Positions 35,626 to 47,900 of a DNA stretch of 64,000 bases are shown here, piece after piece. Both the position numbers and the translations under genes were made by a program. The stretch lies in assembly GCA_001465935.1 (NCBI GenBank), contig LNKV01000007.1, positions 1,054,001 through 1,118,000 of the forward strand. The letters are read 5' to 3'. The stretch's first letter is position 1, and the number at the start of each line of letters is the position of its first letter. The DNA is from Clarireedia homoeocarpa (lineage: Eukaryota; Ascomycota; Leotiomycetes; Helotiales; Rutstroemiaceae). The notes under the pieces are model-generated. The model was given only the letters and a program-made list of their open reading frames with translations. It was not told where the DNA came from and searched no databases.

Positions 35626-36501
35626 ATGGTTGTTAAAGAATATGTGACCTACAACCAGGTGAGTTATGAGTCCTGTCGCATTTCGCAGACTAGCTACACT
35701 ACCCCTCATTCGCATTTGCGGCCTATGAAGAAAGACAACTAGAAGTACTCACATCTATTTCGCAGGTCCACAAACTCTGCCAAGAGTCTGCGCCTCGAAT
35801 TCTCGATGAATTCCAACCTCAGTTAATGATCGCTATTGGCGGCGGTGGATATGTCCCCGCGCGAATCCTACGCTCGTTTCTCAAGCAGCCCGGAAGCCCC
35901 AACATCCCTATCCAGGCCATCGGACTATCCCTCTACGAGCAACTTCCCTCCACGCATCCCTCTGCATCAGACACACCAGGCGAAGTTGAACAACCGGGGA
36001 CGAAGGTGACGAGGACGCAATGGTTGGATTTGAACAGTTTGGGAGATATGGAGAACTTGGTGGGAAAGAGGATCTTGATCGTTGATGAGGTCGATGACAC
36101 GAGAACGACGCTGGAATATGCGGTCAGGGAATTAGAGAAAGATGTTGAGGCCGCGAGACAGAAGATGGGCGGGAAGGGAGAGAAGACCGTCTTCTCGATT
36201 TTTGTGTTACATGTGAGTGTTTTTGCTGCTTATCCGCGAGCGGGTTTGTTGGATATGATCTATAGAGGACCGGGTCTCTATTTGCACAGTCTTTCAAACC
36301 GGATGTTAGATACACTTGCTGACTATTTCACCACTACAGAACAAGAACAAGGAGAAGAAGGGCAAGCTTCCAGAAGATATGATGAAGGACAACAGGTATT
36401 TGGCCGCGAGAACAGTAGACGATGTATGGATTTGTTATCCATGGGAAGCTCAAGACATTGAAGAGCATGATGAACTTGCTCGCAAGCAAACTTCACAGTA
36501 G
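35626..36501 (+). CDS. Purine (xanthine/guanine) phosphoribosyltransferase
   Basis: A 213-residue PRTase in three exons: 35626-35658, 35766-36212 and 36340-36501. It starts MVVKEYVTYNQ, then VHKLCQESA and MIAIGGGGYVPARILRSFL. The PRPP-binding motif is ILIVDEVDDTRTTLEYA and the C-terminus has DDVWICYPWEAQD. This is the fungal Xpt1/Hpt1 type, which salvages xanthine, guanine or hypoxanthine using PRPP; the substrate is uncertain. The first exon is only 11 codons, with the start set by the family's conserved opening. Confidence 0.9.
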
Positions 36502-37227
36502 ATATATTTTTCTTCTTAGATGTGGGCGGCAGACTCAACGCCTAGAGTATTGTATTCTGAACTTCGAAACTATCATTTCGATGAGAGAAGTTTTGTGCGA
36601 CATAGCAAGGCCCTGCTGGCACGACTGGGTGGTGGAAGAACTCTTGCTATGTTTGACAAGCTTCACATTGCCGGCCACGCCTTTGTCCTGCTCTTTTGGC
36701 TGTCAGCAAATCAGCGAGCGCATTGCCGAATGCTGCACAATGACACACGACTCGGGATTTCTAGATTCCTATGTGCCTGCAAATTACTACATAAAAGCCT
36801 ATCAGTGACCAACTTTCCTTATCGTAGTGCCGGAATTCAATGACCGCACAAAATAGCGGGGTAACCATCCCTTCACTCCCTTCTACTGGCCAATTCGCAC
36901 CACGACATATTTCGTGCTCAAGTAAACCCGCTGGTAAACCTTACTTGTAACTTCCGTGAACCTTACTTGTAACTTCCGTGAACCTTTATTAAGCAAAATT
37001 GAGCCCAGCCAGGCAGGTGGATAAGATACGGACATACCGGATAATAACGCGAAAACCGCTGCGGAAGGTGCAATGACAGATCTGTGATCCATTCGATTCA
37101 ATCATGAATTGAATATAACCTCAATTCTTCCTATTTCTCCCATTCTGTTGCTATCAACCCCTCTCTACTCGTCCCACCTTAGGTTCTCTTGCTGCATCAT
37201 CTTGTTTTTATCTCATCTCATCACATC
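36502..37227. other. Intergenic region with a 24-bp direct duplication
   Basis: A segment containing CCTTACTTGTAACTTCCGTG occurs twice head-to-tail near 36938-36982. Otherwise nothing is seen between the phosphoribosyltransferase and dehydrogenase genes. Confidence 0.5.
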
Positions 37228-38568
37228 ATGGGTGAAGCTCCTCCGCAGAAAGAACATATCTTGTGTCTACTTCCGTTTCCTGAAGACCCAAAAATCCTCG
37301 ACAGGATTAGGAAGAAGCATAATGTTGAAATTACGTGGAAACATATCACATTTGCGAAAGGCAAAGCATTAGTGATGAATGAAGTCCCCGACGGTTTGTA
37401 CACCCACCCCACCCATCCTCATTCCTTCACTCTTCTCATATCCCAACGAACTCAACTCAAAACCACATTCTCAAAACTAATCTCTTCTCATCCTCCACCG
37501 CAGAATACTGGCGAGACGCAACCATCCTCGTAACCTTATCCTCGCTCCCTCCAACCGCAGAGAAAGCCGCGAACCTCAAGCTCATCCACCTGTTCAGTGC
37601 GGGCGCAGACCGGTTAAGCAATACGCCGGTATGGAAGGAGACAGATATTCCGATCACAAATTCGTCGGGTGTGCATGGTCCGCAGATCTCGGAATGGGTG
37701 ATTATGCAGATTTTGAGTCATGCGCATAAGGAGAAATTGATGATAGAGTGGCAGAAGAAACACTTTTGGGGCCCGCATTCGGAGATGGGGAACGTGAGGG
37801 ATTTTGTGGGACAAAGGCTGGGGGTTTTGGGATATGGGGCAATTGGAAGACAGGGTGAGTTGCTTGGGGGAAGAGGTGACTGAGAATGAGGAGTGTGAAG
37901 TGAGATGTGATGCTGCTGATAAGATGAGATGATATATTAAGATGGGAAGATATAAAAACGTTGGCTAACAAGCTATGACTCTAGCTGCACGAATTTGCAA
38001 AGCAATGGGCATGGACGTAATCGCATACACAGCCTCGCCTCGAAATACTCCAGAATCAAAGAAAGATACAGGAAAATATATTGTCCCATCCACCGGCGAC
38101 CCTGATGGTACTATCCCATCTGCCTGGTACAGCGGCCTCGATAAAGACTCCCTCCACAACTTCCTCTCCCAATCAATTGATGTCCTCCTCGTCTCCGTCC
38201 CTCTCACACCTCAGACTCGACACTTCCTCGCCGCACCCGAGTTCGAAATCCTTGGTACCAAATCGAATGCCTTTATTGTCAATATTGCCCGCGGTGCAAT
38301 CATCAACCAGGATGATCTCATCACTTATTGCAAGAAACCTCTAAGTGAAGGAGGATTGAGAGGTGCCGCGTTGGATGTTACAGAACCGGAACCTTTGCCG
38401 GAAGAGAGTCCGTTATGGGATGTGGAGAATATAGCCATTACACCTCATGTCAGTGGTTTGGGAACCACTTATTCAGAGAGAAGTTTCGCGATATTGGACG
38501 AGAATTTGGGGAGGATTGAGAGAGGGGAAGATCTGATCAATTTAGTCAGCAGGAAGAAGGGATATTGA
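37228..38568 (+). CDS. D-isomer-specific 2-hydroxyacid dehydrogenase
   Basis: A 366-residue protein in three exons: 37228-37393, 37504-37854 and 37985-38568. The Rossmann motif is GVLGYGAIGRQAARI. The catalytic triad is visible as Arg in VNIARGAIINQ, Glu in the TEPEPLPEESPLW segment, and His in AITPHVSG. It belongs to the NAD(P)-dependent D-2-hydroxyacid dehydrogenase superfamily (glyoxylate/hydroxypyruvate reductase or formate dehydrogenase-like folds). The substrate cannot be told from sequence. It converges on the relic oxidase with about 125 bp between them. Confidence 0.9.
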
Positions 38569-38693
38569 GTTCGCACTTGATAAACACAATGGCAGAGAAA
38601 GCGTCTGTATAGACGAATGGAAATGGCTTGGTTGTATACAGAGATTGAAGCCGCCAAAAAGAAAATATGACCGATCATTTCGTGCTCTTACAT

Positions 38694-39963
38694 CTAACCA
38701 GTTTTCGAAGATATTTTGAAACCTCCTGGGGCATTGATCTGGAAAAATCCTCCGGGGTCATATTTATTGCTTACCGCCTGCAGTTTCGCTTTTATTTCAT
38801 ATCCACGCCCACTAATTGGGTCTTGATAACTGGCAGCGTAGTTAACATATTTGTAGGGATTGAATAGTCCTGCGTTACTGCTCAACCTATCGATATCTTC
38901 GATGAATTCTTTCGCGGTTTCATTCATGTATTCGTCATCAGATACACCTTCCTATAGTTTGTTAATATGCAGAGGACAAGTGAGCCTTGAGAAGTATCGA
39001 GGCCAGTGGAATTGCCACTATTTGCCGCTGATTTGGTTGCAATTGAGTTATGGATACGCCAGTATGTCAGAGTCCAGCGTATACCTTTGATGTTCTGCAC
39101 AGATGCAACAGCATTCCTGAAAAGACTGTAGATATTCTGCAGATGTACAACTGAATAGCAGAAGGATGTCGTAACAAAAATCTGGCGAATGCCGCTTGTC
39201 TGCAATTTTTGGGCATCCTTAGCTGTTTCGCTCAGCGTTGTTATCTTCATTGTATTCCTATATTGAGGTGTGATTTCCATGAAAACTCGGAACACAGCCG
39301 GCGCGGTATCTTTCTTTGTTTAATCAAAGCTCGAAGCAATAGTAAACTTCGATTGAGGCGAGAAGGCTATGCTTAACTTCAATGAAGCATAGGGATCCCA
39401 GTCGTTCCCCATACCCTCAAGTGCCTTCCAGTGCTCGTCAAGGGTAGTGATAGGATATACGACAAGCCCATCCCATTGCTTTCCTTGCTGAAAAGTCCTT
39501 ATATCAAACCGAGTCACGATGCCGAAGTTGTTACCACCTCCTTTAAGGGCAGTCCACAAGTCTGAATTTGAATTGGCGTTGGCGTTGACGATTTCACCAC
39601 TAGCAAGAACCACTTCAAAATTCTCAACCATGTGGCAGCACGTGCCGTAGCGAGGTGAGGCAGAGGAAAATCCCCCTGTGATCAATGTTAATACTAAATT
39701 CTTGCGCAATAGCATCGATAAAAGAAAAAGAAAGAATCTCTCAATGCCTTATCTCCCGAAGTGAAGCCCCCAACCCCAACATCATATACATGCCCGCCCA
39801 CCACAGATAAACCCAACGGATCTAGCTTCTCATGCAGCTTTCCCCAGATAGCTCCACCTCCAATCGAAACAATACCTCTTGTTTTATTCACTTAAATTGT
39901 ATCGATATCTCTTAAATCGATGGTGATGCCATCATCAACATTCGCGCTACCGGGAATGAAGAA
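38694..39963 (-). pseudogene. 5'-truncated, decayed FAD-linked (BBE-type) oxidase
   Basis: Recognisable blocks run in order on the minus strand: IPGSANVDDGITIDLRDI, VSIGGGAIWGKL, LSVVGGHVYDVGVGGFT, GTCCHMVENFEVVLASGE, WTALKGGGNNFGIVTRFD, ATKSAANSGNS and a BBE-like end KYDPGGFFQINAPGGF. These are typical of FAD-binding PF01565/BBE oxidases. The reading is interrupted by an in-frame TAA after DLRDIDTI (about 39894), a lost splice donor after FTSG (GATAAGG where GTAAGG is expected, about 39764), another in-frame TAA after ASSFD (39320-39322), and a frame change near 38945. The signal peptide and first ~80 residues of the family are absent. It is a relic. Confidence 0.85.
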
Positions 39964-41988
39964 AGAAAGATAGACTATGCATGTTTACATGCTGAGGTTG
40001 AACTCCAATCCCAACTTCAACATCCGGCTCCTTTAGCTGACGAAGATACAACGCTCTCGCTTGACCAATCGGCATCTTCGAGTATCCCATACTGATACTA
40101 TCACCAATACAATCCTTCAAGAAAGTGCAGAACAAATCTTTCCTCGTCAACGGCACTCCCATCTCCTGCAAAAACTCCGGGAACGTATTAATCGCATGAA
40201 TACGCTTAATCGACGCCGCAAGTTCCCGTGCTTTCCCCACCGGCGGCGCACCATGGCGGTTGAAAGCCTCGTCGCGAAGTTGCGCTAACGACTTAGGCGG
40301 ACTTCCTACAGCTGTTGTGCGGAAAAGATTCAGAAACATAAGAAGTCGATACGACGTCCGGCTCGCCTCGAAGGTTTTCTGCAAACGGTACTCGGAGACG
40401 CTGGATGGCTCGAGGTAGCTCAGTTCGGGCATGTTGGCGCCGCGCTTGTCGAGCATCCAGACGACGTTGCGGGTGATGGCTTCGCGGATTATGAACTTGA
40501 TTGTTTGTGAGGAGATCTGGACGTCGCTGATGAGTGCTGCGACTAGCAGGTGGCCGAGGTTCGGACAATCTGTCTTGGAGGTCTTGCCTTGGGTGAAGTT
40601 TTGGAGTGCTTCGTTGGCGGATTGGATGATCGAGGGTGAGGAGAGTGAGAGACAGAGGAGCAGGTGGAAGAGGTGGAAGTAGGATTCTATGGCTTTCTCA
40701 GACGCGTGTGTCAGAGAGCTCTTGGCTGTGGGGGTGTAGGGATAGTAGGGCAGTTGTGATGTACTATTGGAGGCTTGTTGGTTGAGTTGCACTACAACGT
40801 CATTCATGAAGTGCGAGATGACTTTGAATGGTGGAATATCCCCTAGTCTTGCTGATACGGCAATTCCTGTTAAGCTCTTGTTTACCATATCTTTAACTTT
40901 GTTCCAGTGACCGAACGATATGGGCAATGGTAGCCAGTGCTCGAATGAAATTCCTTGGATCGAGCGTCGAATGTGATGTTCATGGAACGCCTCATGGGAT
41001 AGGAGGTCGAATTCCGATGACAGAGTTCCCTGTCTTCCTTGAAGCAAAACGTGTACGCCGACTCCGAGCATAGTCTCTGTATAGTCTTTCTTGGAGCAGA
41101 AGCAGACCAGTTCTCGGCTGCGTAGAACATCGTTTCTAGACATTCGATATTAGCATTATTTCGTCTTTGTGGGGAGAATGAGATCGAAGTGGAAACTTAC
41201 TCAGTCATAATACGCCCGACTCGGCTCCATGCTTTTGCGAACAACATGAGGTTTTCCGTAGGCAGGTATTCGCAAAGTTCGAGGATCAATTCGTTTGGAA
41301 GGTTCATCTGTTGAATACCTCTCCCTTCTTTCAACCCCGCGTCTTGCATCTCCAATGCATCTATTTCCATGTCGATGCTTGGCAGAGCCAATGAGTTTGT
41401 ACACGTTTCTGTAATAGAAATATCTACTGGATACGCACTATCTTTCTCGGGCGCAAACATATTAACCTCATCCGCTTTCTCCAGTTCCAACTCCTTTACC
41501 CCCTCAACACCAAACCCACACTTCTTACAGACATACCCTCTCCTATTCTCTCGCTCCCAGCCTTCACCTCTACCCGTTCTCTCCCTATACCCTCTCAGCT
41601 CTACCCCCTCATCCCCCTCACCCGCATCTACCTGCTCGACCCTCTCACTCGCAAAAAAACTCAACAACTGAATCGCCACCCCCTTGAGCGTATACGCCGG
41701 CGTCCACTCCGCGGGTACATTGAGTATGGATGCGCAGATATACTCATCGAAGACGTTGGGATGGGAGATTTTGGAGTTTATCGTGATGCCTGGGGGCTGG
41801 ATGGGATATGCTGACGGGAAGATGATGCTTAGATGCAGAGGGCCATAGATAGGGGTTTGTAGGTGGAGACATGCGTTTCTAAGGGAGGAGGAAGATGGGA
41901 AGAGCAGAATGTGAGGGTATGGAGAGGTGAGGAGTTCGTGGATGTCTTGTAGGAGGCGCTTTTGCAGGAGGGAGGTGGGGGGAGCCAT
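39947..41988 (-). CDS. UBC-fold / F-box-like fungal protein
   Basis: A 658-residue protein in two exons, 41988-41201 and 41135-39947. The N-terminus is a ubiquitin-conjugating-enzyme fold: LLQKRLLQDIHELLTSPY, GPLHLSIIFPSAYPIQPPGI, ISHPNVFDEYICASIL and WTPAYTLKGVAIQLLSFF. Cys sits in the catalytic position (YICASIL). After a CKKCGFG segment comes an F-box-like helix (LPNELILELCEYL). The C-terminal half is a conserved alpha-helical domain seen in fungal UBC/F-box hybrids. Its stop overlaps the start of the oxidase relic, so the last ~10 residues may be junction-derived. An in-frame ATG at 42138 would extend the N-terminus into a repeat and is not preferred. Confidence 0.8.
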
Positions 41989-42122
41989 GGTGTAGATTAT
42001 AGGTTGGTAGATAGAGAACGTGATGGTTGGCGAGGTTAGACAGTGTTGGCAAGAAATTTGGTGCGGTAGCAGGAAACTGTTCCAAGAAATTTGAAAAGAG
42101 AAGGTTGAGAAGGGGTGTATAT

Positions 42123-42182
42123 GTAAAAGTGACGCCACTTCTAGAGAAGTGACAATGTGGGCTTATATTTGGGTTTTACAGT
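42123..42182 (-). repeat. Short palindromic element, copy 1
   Basis: The reverse strand reads TGTAAAACCC...GTCACTTCTCTAGAAGTGGC...ACTTTTAC. It contains the palindrome CACTTCT-ct-AGAAGTG and ends resembling TGTGAAA/TTTCACA. It lies upstream of the UBC-like gene and is shared with two copies near the PKS-NRPS start. Confidence 0.8.
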
Positions 42183-42775
42183 ATAAACCACGAACGGCTG
42201 TATTATCAGTGAATTTTACGATCCCAAAATGAATCACTCAGTCGTATTTACTACAGTACAGTGGTACCGCGGAGAGAGCGGATTGTTGTTCAGAAGGACG
42301 AACAAGAACCGAAGTACGGGAGTTTCTATTAATTCGACCTCCCCCAAATGAACGAGGTACTTCTGGTATTGAATACGATTCACTCGAGGTGTATTTAGAG
42401 ATAGAGACTTTGTGCAAACGTTTCATTTTCGTGTACAGTATCACATCGTCAAGTCTCGGTTTTTGAGTGGAGGTCGCGCCTGCTCCTATTCAAGGCAATA
42501 AATGGGATTTGTTTACCTTCCGTTCAATATTAATGGTCGCTGACCTGATATAGGAATTGAATTTTCGAGAAAGTATGCGGTACGCTGGTATTGGGGAACG
42601 CTTGGCACTTTCCTGTGTATCATGAAATGGCCTCTAGGTGTTCCAACATCGTGCAGTACTATTTCGAGTAGTTACGAGGTGGGACTCTCCTTATCTCTTC
42701 CATGATATTCAGCCATGACAATTTTGAAGAAAGCGTGCCTACGACACTCTCCATTCTAACTATACTGCCTTGATT

Positions 42776-44488
42776 CTAATTACTTATCACCTCTTTTCCA
42801 TCCGACGGTTTCTCAGACTTTTCCTTCAATCCATAGTCCGACTCAACGGTCGTTCTCAATGGGATCTCCCGTTCCAGGAATCCAACCGCAAATGAAACTC
42901 CACTAATAACCACAGCTACGATCCAGGTCACCTTCAACGCTTGAATATAGATAGAAATTACCTCGCTGCTCACCTCGGGTGAAAGGCTTCTAATATAGTC
43001 CCCCGAAACCTTCGAATACGCCGCCCCACTTCCCAAGGTGGTCAGGACCGTCTGGTCCTGAATCCGCCTCTCTAGCTGACTCTGGAACTGTGAATTGAAA
43101 ATCGCGGCTGGAATCGCAGTTCCCCAGATCCCTCCAAATGACCGTACAAAACCCCAGCAAGCAGTAGCAACACCGACCTCACTCTCGGCAAGCCCTACAT
43201 GGACGGCAGGGAGGAGAGTGGCCATCAAAAGACCGATTCCAGTGGTGGCAATTAGCTGGAAGATGATGTATTCCGCTACACTAGAGAACTGATCCAGTTT
43301 GACAAATAAACCGAGTCCCAGGGTGAGGATGCCTAGGCCGCTGAGATGGATAGGCTTATATCGTCCGGTCTTTGATAGGACGTTCCCAGATATCATGGCC
43401 ACAGGAACCCCAAATAAAACAGTCGGCAGGAGCAAGATGCCACTCCGAGTCGAGGATTCAACCAGCGCTCCTTGGAAGTAGACGGGTAGGAAGTAGATGA
43501 TCCAGTATGTGAGGAGGTATTGGATGAAGGAAATATAGAGCGTGATAGTGGTCGTACGATTGCTGATAAAGATTCGATGAGGAAGGATGGGCTCGACACA
43601 AAAAGACGTCCCTTCATAGACGGCAAAGAGCGCCAAACCCGCGAATCCGATACATAAAGAAACCAGAACGTGCCACGATGACCAAGCGTAGGTACTTCCA
43701 CCCCAAGAGAGGGCAATTAGTATGCTGCTGACCGAAGCAATCAAAAGGAAATTCCCGATCCAATCGATGCGGGCCAACTTGGTTCTGAATCCGATTTCCT
43801 TCTCAGGATTACTGACCTGAAGGAAGAAGTATAGCATTACTAGACATACGCCTGCAATGGGTAGATTGAGGTAGAACACCCACCGCCAAGAGCCATGTTG
43901 CACCAACGCTCCTCCCACGATTGGTCCTATGGCTGTGCCCACCGTAAAAGTTCCAAAAAGGATGGAGGAGAACTTCCCTCGCTCTCTCTCCGATACCAGA
44001 TCACTGATGATCATGTTGGTCAGTAAACCAATGCCTCCTCCTCCAAATCCCTGGATCAGCCTTCCAGCGATCAGCATAGCCGCATTCACTGCTCCTCCTC
44101 CAATTCCACTTCCGAGGGCGAATAGTGCTACGGAGCTGATCATGAGCCCACGGCGCCCGAAAAGTTGTGCAAACTGGCCGTAAAAGGGCTGGCTGACAGT
44201 CATGGTTAAGAAATAGCCGTTCACAAACCAGACATAGAGAGCACCGGCCTGGAGATCCGCGGTGATGGAGGGTAAAGCTGTAGAGGCGACCGTCGACTCG
44301 AATGCTGAAAGGAGGACAGCCAGACATAAAGGAGGGAAGATGGCCCAGAACCTCCAGCCACGAGGGCCTTGGGGTGGTGCCTCTACCAATTCCGTCGGAG
44401 AGCTTTCATGAACAGATCCATTGCCATCTGGGGTTGTAGTCAGGATCTGCGGCTCTATGCCAAGTTCAGTTTTTGGGTCCAGTGCCAT
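42776..44488 (-). CDS. MFS drug:H+ antiporter (DHA2, 14-TM type)
   Basis: A single-exon gene of 570 residues. A ~45-residue polar N-terminus is followed by about 14 hydrophobic segments. DHA2-type signatures include LLSAFESTVASTALPSI (TM1), QLFGRRGLMI (motif A), LIAGRLIQGFGGGG (motif B) and GPIVGGALVQHGSWRWVFYL (motif C and loop). Its closest functional analogues are exporters in toxin or metabolite clusters. It lies 417 bp downstream of the PKS-NRPS on the same strand, so export of that product or self-protection is a reasonable inference. Confidence 0.9.
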   Translation of the reverse strand: MALDPKTELGIEPQILTTTPDGNGSVHESSPTELVEAPPQGPRGWRFWAIFPPLCLAVLLSAFESTVASTALPSITADLQAGALYVWFVNGYFLTMTVSQPFYGQFAQLFGRRGLMISSVALFALGSGIGGGAVNAAMLIAGRLIQGFGGGGIGLLTNMIISDLVSERERGKFSSILFGTFTVGTAIGPIVGGALVQHGSWRWVFYLNLPIAGVCLVMLYFFLQVSNPEKEIGFRTKLARIDWIGNFLLIASVSSILIALSWGGSTYAWSSWHVLVSLCIGFAGLALFAVYEGTSFCVEPILPHRIFISNRTTTITLYISFIQYLLTYWIIYFLPVYFQGALVESSTRSGILLLPTVLFGVPVAMISGNVLSKTGRYKPIHLSGLGILTLGLGLFVKLDQFSSVAEYIIFQLIATTGIGLLMATLLPAVHVGLAESEVGVATACWGFVRSFGGIWGTAIPAAIFNSQFQSQLERRIQDQTVLTTLGSGAAYSKVSGDYIRSLSPEVSSEVISIYIQALKVTWIVAVVISGVSFAVGFLEREIPLRTTVESDYGLKEKSEKPSDGKEVISN

Positions 44489-44905
44489 GCTTGGCTGTTG
44501 CAGTATTGTTGACTACGTGGAAGAGAGCTTCTTCAATTTTTGTATTCTTGTGTTCTTGTATGTTAGCGACAGGCTGGAAGGACTTGCGCACCTGTATATA
44601 TATAGTATCTGGAGGTATCATGTAGCTGCACAACTGGTAGTGCTGACTAAACCCTATAGCACATAACGACATGCCGAAACTGCACCGCATTTAGACGGTG
44701 ACCGAGGGGAAGCTCCTGCTACATAGACCCTAGCGTTGACTCAAATCGGCTCTGATGATCATGGCAATCGTGCAGCTTACTATTTTTTATTTCAAGTTGT
44801 GTACTAATTTTAATAAATTATAGTGCTAGTCCAATTACAGTAATATATTATCTTGCCATATATAACGCTAAGCAAATTATAACCGTTTCATCCGATAGGG
44901 AGAAA

Positions 44906-47900
44906 TCACGCTTCAGCCGCCTCCACCATGTCTGCTAGTTCGCCCAAACCCTCAGAACAGACTTCCATCAGCAATTTAATAGGTAACATGACATCAAACT
45001 CCTTCTTGATCTCAGCCTGCAACTGTGCTAGCAACAACGAATTACCCCCAGCCGCAAAGAAATCGGTATTGGAATTTATAGCATCAGAGTTCTTTTTGCC
45101 TCGTCGGGCGGAAACTGCTTCAGTTGGCAAGATGGCCAACCAAATGTTTTTGAGCCGCTCTTCGGTTTCAGTCAGATCATTGGTGATTACAGAATCAAGA
45201 TCGTCAACATCTTCGAGCCTATTGTCCTCATCGTCCATCCCAAGCGGAAGTGTGGCAATAGCTTTGCGGTCGCGTTTGCCATGAATTGTCATGGGAAGAG
45301 AATCCACAGGAATCAATATGGCAGGCTTCATGTACATAGGTAGGGGAAGCTTCAAGAGTAAGTCCTCGAGAAAGGAGTCGACATCAAGATCCGAGGCTGC
45401 AAACGTGGGTGAGAGAACCACGTGGCCGACGAGGAACTGTGGTTCTCCACGCAATGAAACCGCAACTTCGGACAGTTTACCTTTGGCGGCGGTAAGGGTG
45501 GTGCTCTCAATATCACCCAAGTCAATGCGAAGTCCTCGAAGCTTGATGAGAGTATCGCCGTCGACTCGACCTTCGAAGATGAAGCTCCCGTCGGCTTGCA
45601 ACCGTACTCGGTCACCGGTGCGAAACAATCTGCACCACCCTTGAGCCTGGAACTCAGAAGAGCCATACCGATCGGGAATGAAGCGTTCCCTACTCAACTC
45701 TTCATTTTCTAGGTAACCGATAGCAACACCGCTGCCCCCGATAAGCAACTCACCTGAAACCCCAACTGCGACCGGGTCTAGGTTATCGTCAACAACACAA
45801 AGAGAATAATTCGGCAGGGGGAACCCAATCGAAGTTATTTGGTTGCCAATTTGTTCTGTTTGGCTATGGAGAGGATCATCTTGATAGAGGACCTCCATCA
45901 GCGTAGCCGCGATCGTGGTCTCCGCTGGACCATATGCATTAAAAAGACGGAGCTGAGGAAGTGAGATATTTCGAAATTCCTGTCGCAGAGCCTCGATGAA
46001 TGGTTCCCCGCCGCAGAAAGCGTACTTCCACGAGGTATTCTGAGACAAAAACTCTGCTCCATACCGAATGATCGCAAGATTTTCAGAAGATGTGCCCATG
46101 AAAAAACTGATTTTCTCGGCCTGAATCAATTTGGCGAGCGCAACAGGGTCTCCTCGTTGGACTTTGCTTGCAACATAAACAGTACCTCCTGTGCTAATAC
46201 CCATAAAGATCTGAGCCATGGAAATATCAAATGAGTAGGCGCTATGTTGCAGAACAACCTCTCGATCGGTAAATCTCATAGCCACAACATGGGACTCAAT
46301 AGCACCGCGAAGACTGGCGTGGGTCAAGGTGATACCCTTGGGCGTACCAGTTGAGCCACTTGTGAATAATAGCACAGCAGGGGAGTCCGCGCGAGCATTG
46401 TTCATTGAAGTGTGTTCAGTCGAATCTAATGTCATAGCAGCATGAACGGCGGAGATATTTACGACATTATCTGGCTTGAACTCGAGATTCTTGACATCTG
46501 ATATAGTTGCACTATGCGCCAGAATTATCGCCGCATTCGAAATTGATATAATCATTTTGAGCCGTGATATGGGATTTCGTAGATCGAGTGGCACATAGAT
46601 TGCCGCAATACGCATGATTGCTAAGACGGAGCAGATCCAATCGACCGAGGGCTCTTGGAAAACAGCCACTCTATCACCGGGACAAAGACCCTTTTTGAGT
46701 AGCTTTTGGGCGATGATGTTGGATCGCCTCTCCAGCTCAGCATAGGTAAGGCTGTCGTTGGCATCTTTCACAGCTACATCGAAACCTCGAGACTGTGCCA
46801 TTATATCTACTCGATGCAGCAATGTCTCGGGCACCTCAGAGGCAATTACCTCGCCTTCGAACTACCATGTTAGTCTGTCATATAGTATAATAGTAGAGAG
46901 ATTTTACTCACCTCTTCCCAGATCTAGAGCATTTTGGATATCCTGCGGGTGGTACGCGGTGAACTCTTCAATGACTTTGTCTGGTTGAAGCGTCAGGGAC
47001 TCGAGCAGGTGACTATAACTTCTCTGAATCATCTCTGCATCAGATTTAGAATAGAGCGACGACTGCAGCATAAACACAATTTGAGTCTTCCCATCCACAC
47101 CCTCGCCGATATCCAGCCCCAAATCATAAGCGGCCTTAGTCAGCTGGACCTCATGACTTCGACCCTGAAGGTCTGCAAAAGACCCCTTCTCGACTCGCGC
47201 AGAGCGATAGTTTGCAAAAACTTGGAAGAGCGGCGCGTATTTTGCTGATCTTGGGACGTGCAATTCCTTGAGGAGGGCATCGAAAGGTAATCGAGAATTC
47301 GCTATGGCACTGTAAGCCGTTTTCCTTGTAACTTTCACTGCTTCCGAAAATAGCTGCTCTTTATTCCGTTGGAAGCGAAGTGGGAGGAAGTTCAGGTAAA
47401 GTCCGATCACGCCAGCGTCCTTCTCGTCCACCCGATTGGCATCCGCAATTCCGATGCAGAAATCATCAATATCAAGTAACTTCGTGAGAAGAACCTGGAG
47501 AACCGTTACGTAGACGTGAAATGCAGACGATTGCAAGCTTTGAGCCACTATCCGCACTCTTGCGGTAGTCGCTGCATCAACCACAAGCTCGACTTGGCTG
47601 TAATCATATTGGCTAAGACTCTTTCGAGATGTTGTCCTAGACATGGGGAAAAGAGGCAATACTGGAGGAAGCTCTTGGAACTGAGTCTTCCAATAGGCGA
47701 TTTCGGGTGACAGGTCCCCGTTTTGTAGAGCATCATACTCCATTTGAGAGTGTTCTCGAAATTGTCGAATGCACGGACTGAGAGACTCTCCGCAGTAGAG
47801 CTTTTCGAGCTCAGGTAGAAAGACTTGCTGGAAGCTGTATCCGTCCATCGTAAGATGATGGTAACCGAAGAGGAGATAGTTGGATGTTGGTGATTCTGTC

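Noticed and set aside
43095..44327. Antisense and alternate-frame ORFs over the MFS gene
   Set aside because: Shadow frames of a clearly coding 570-residue protein.
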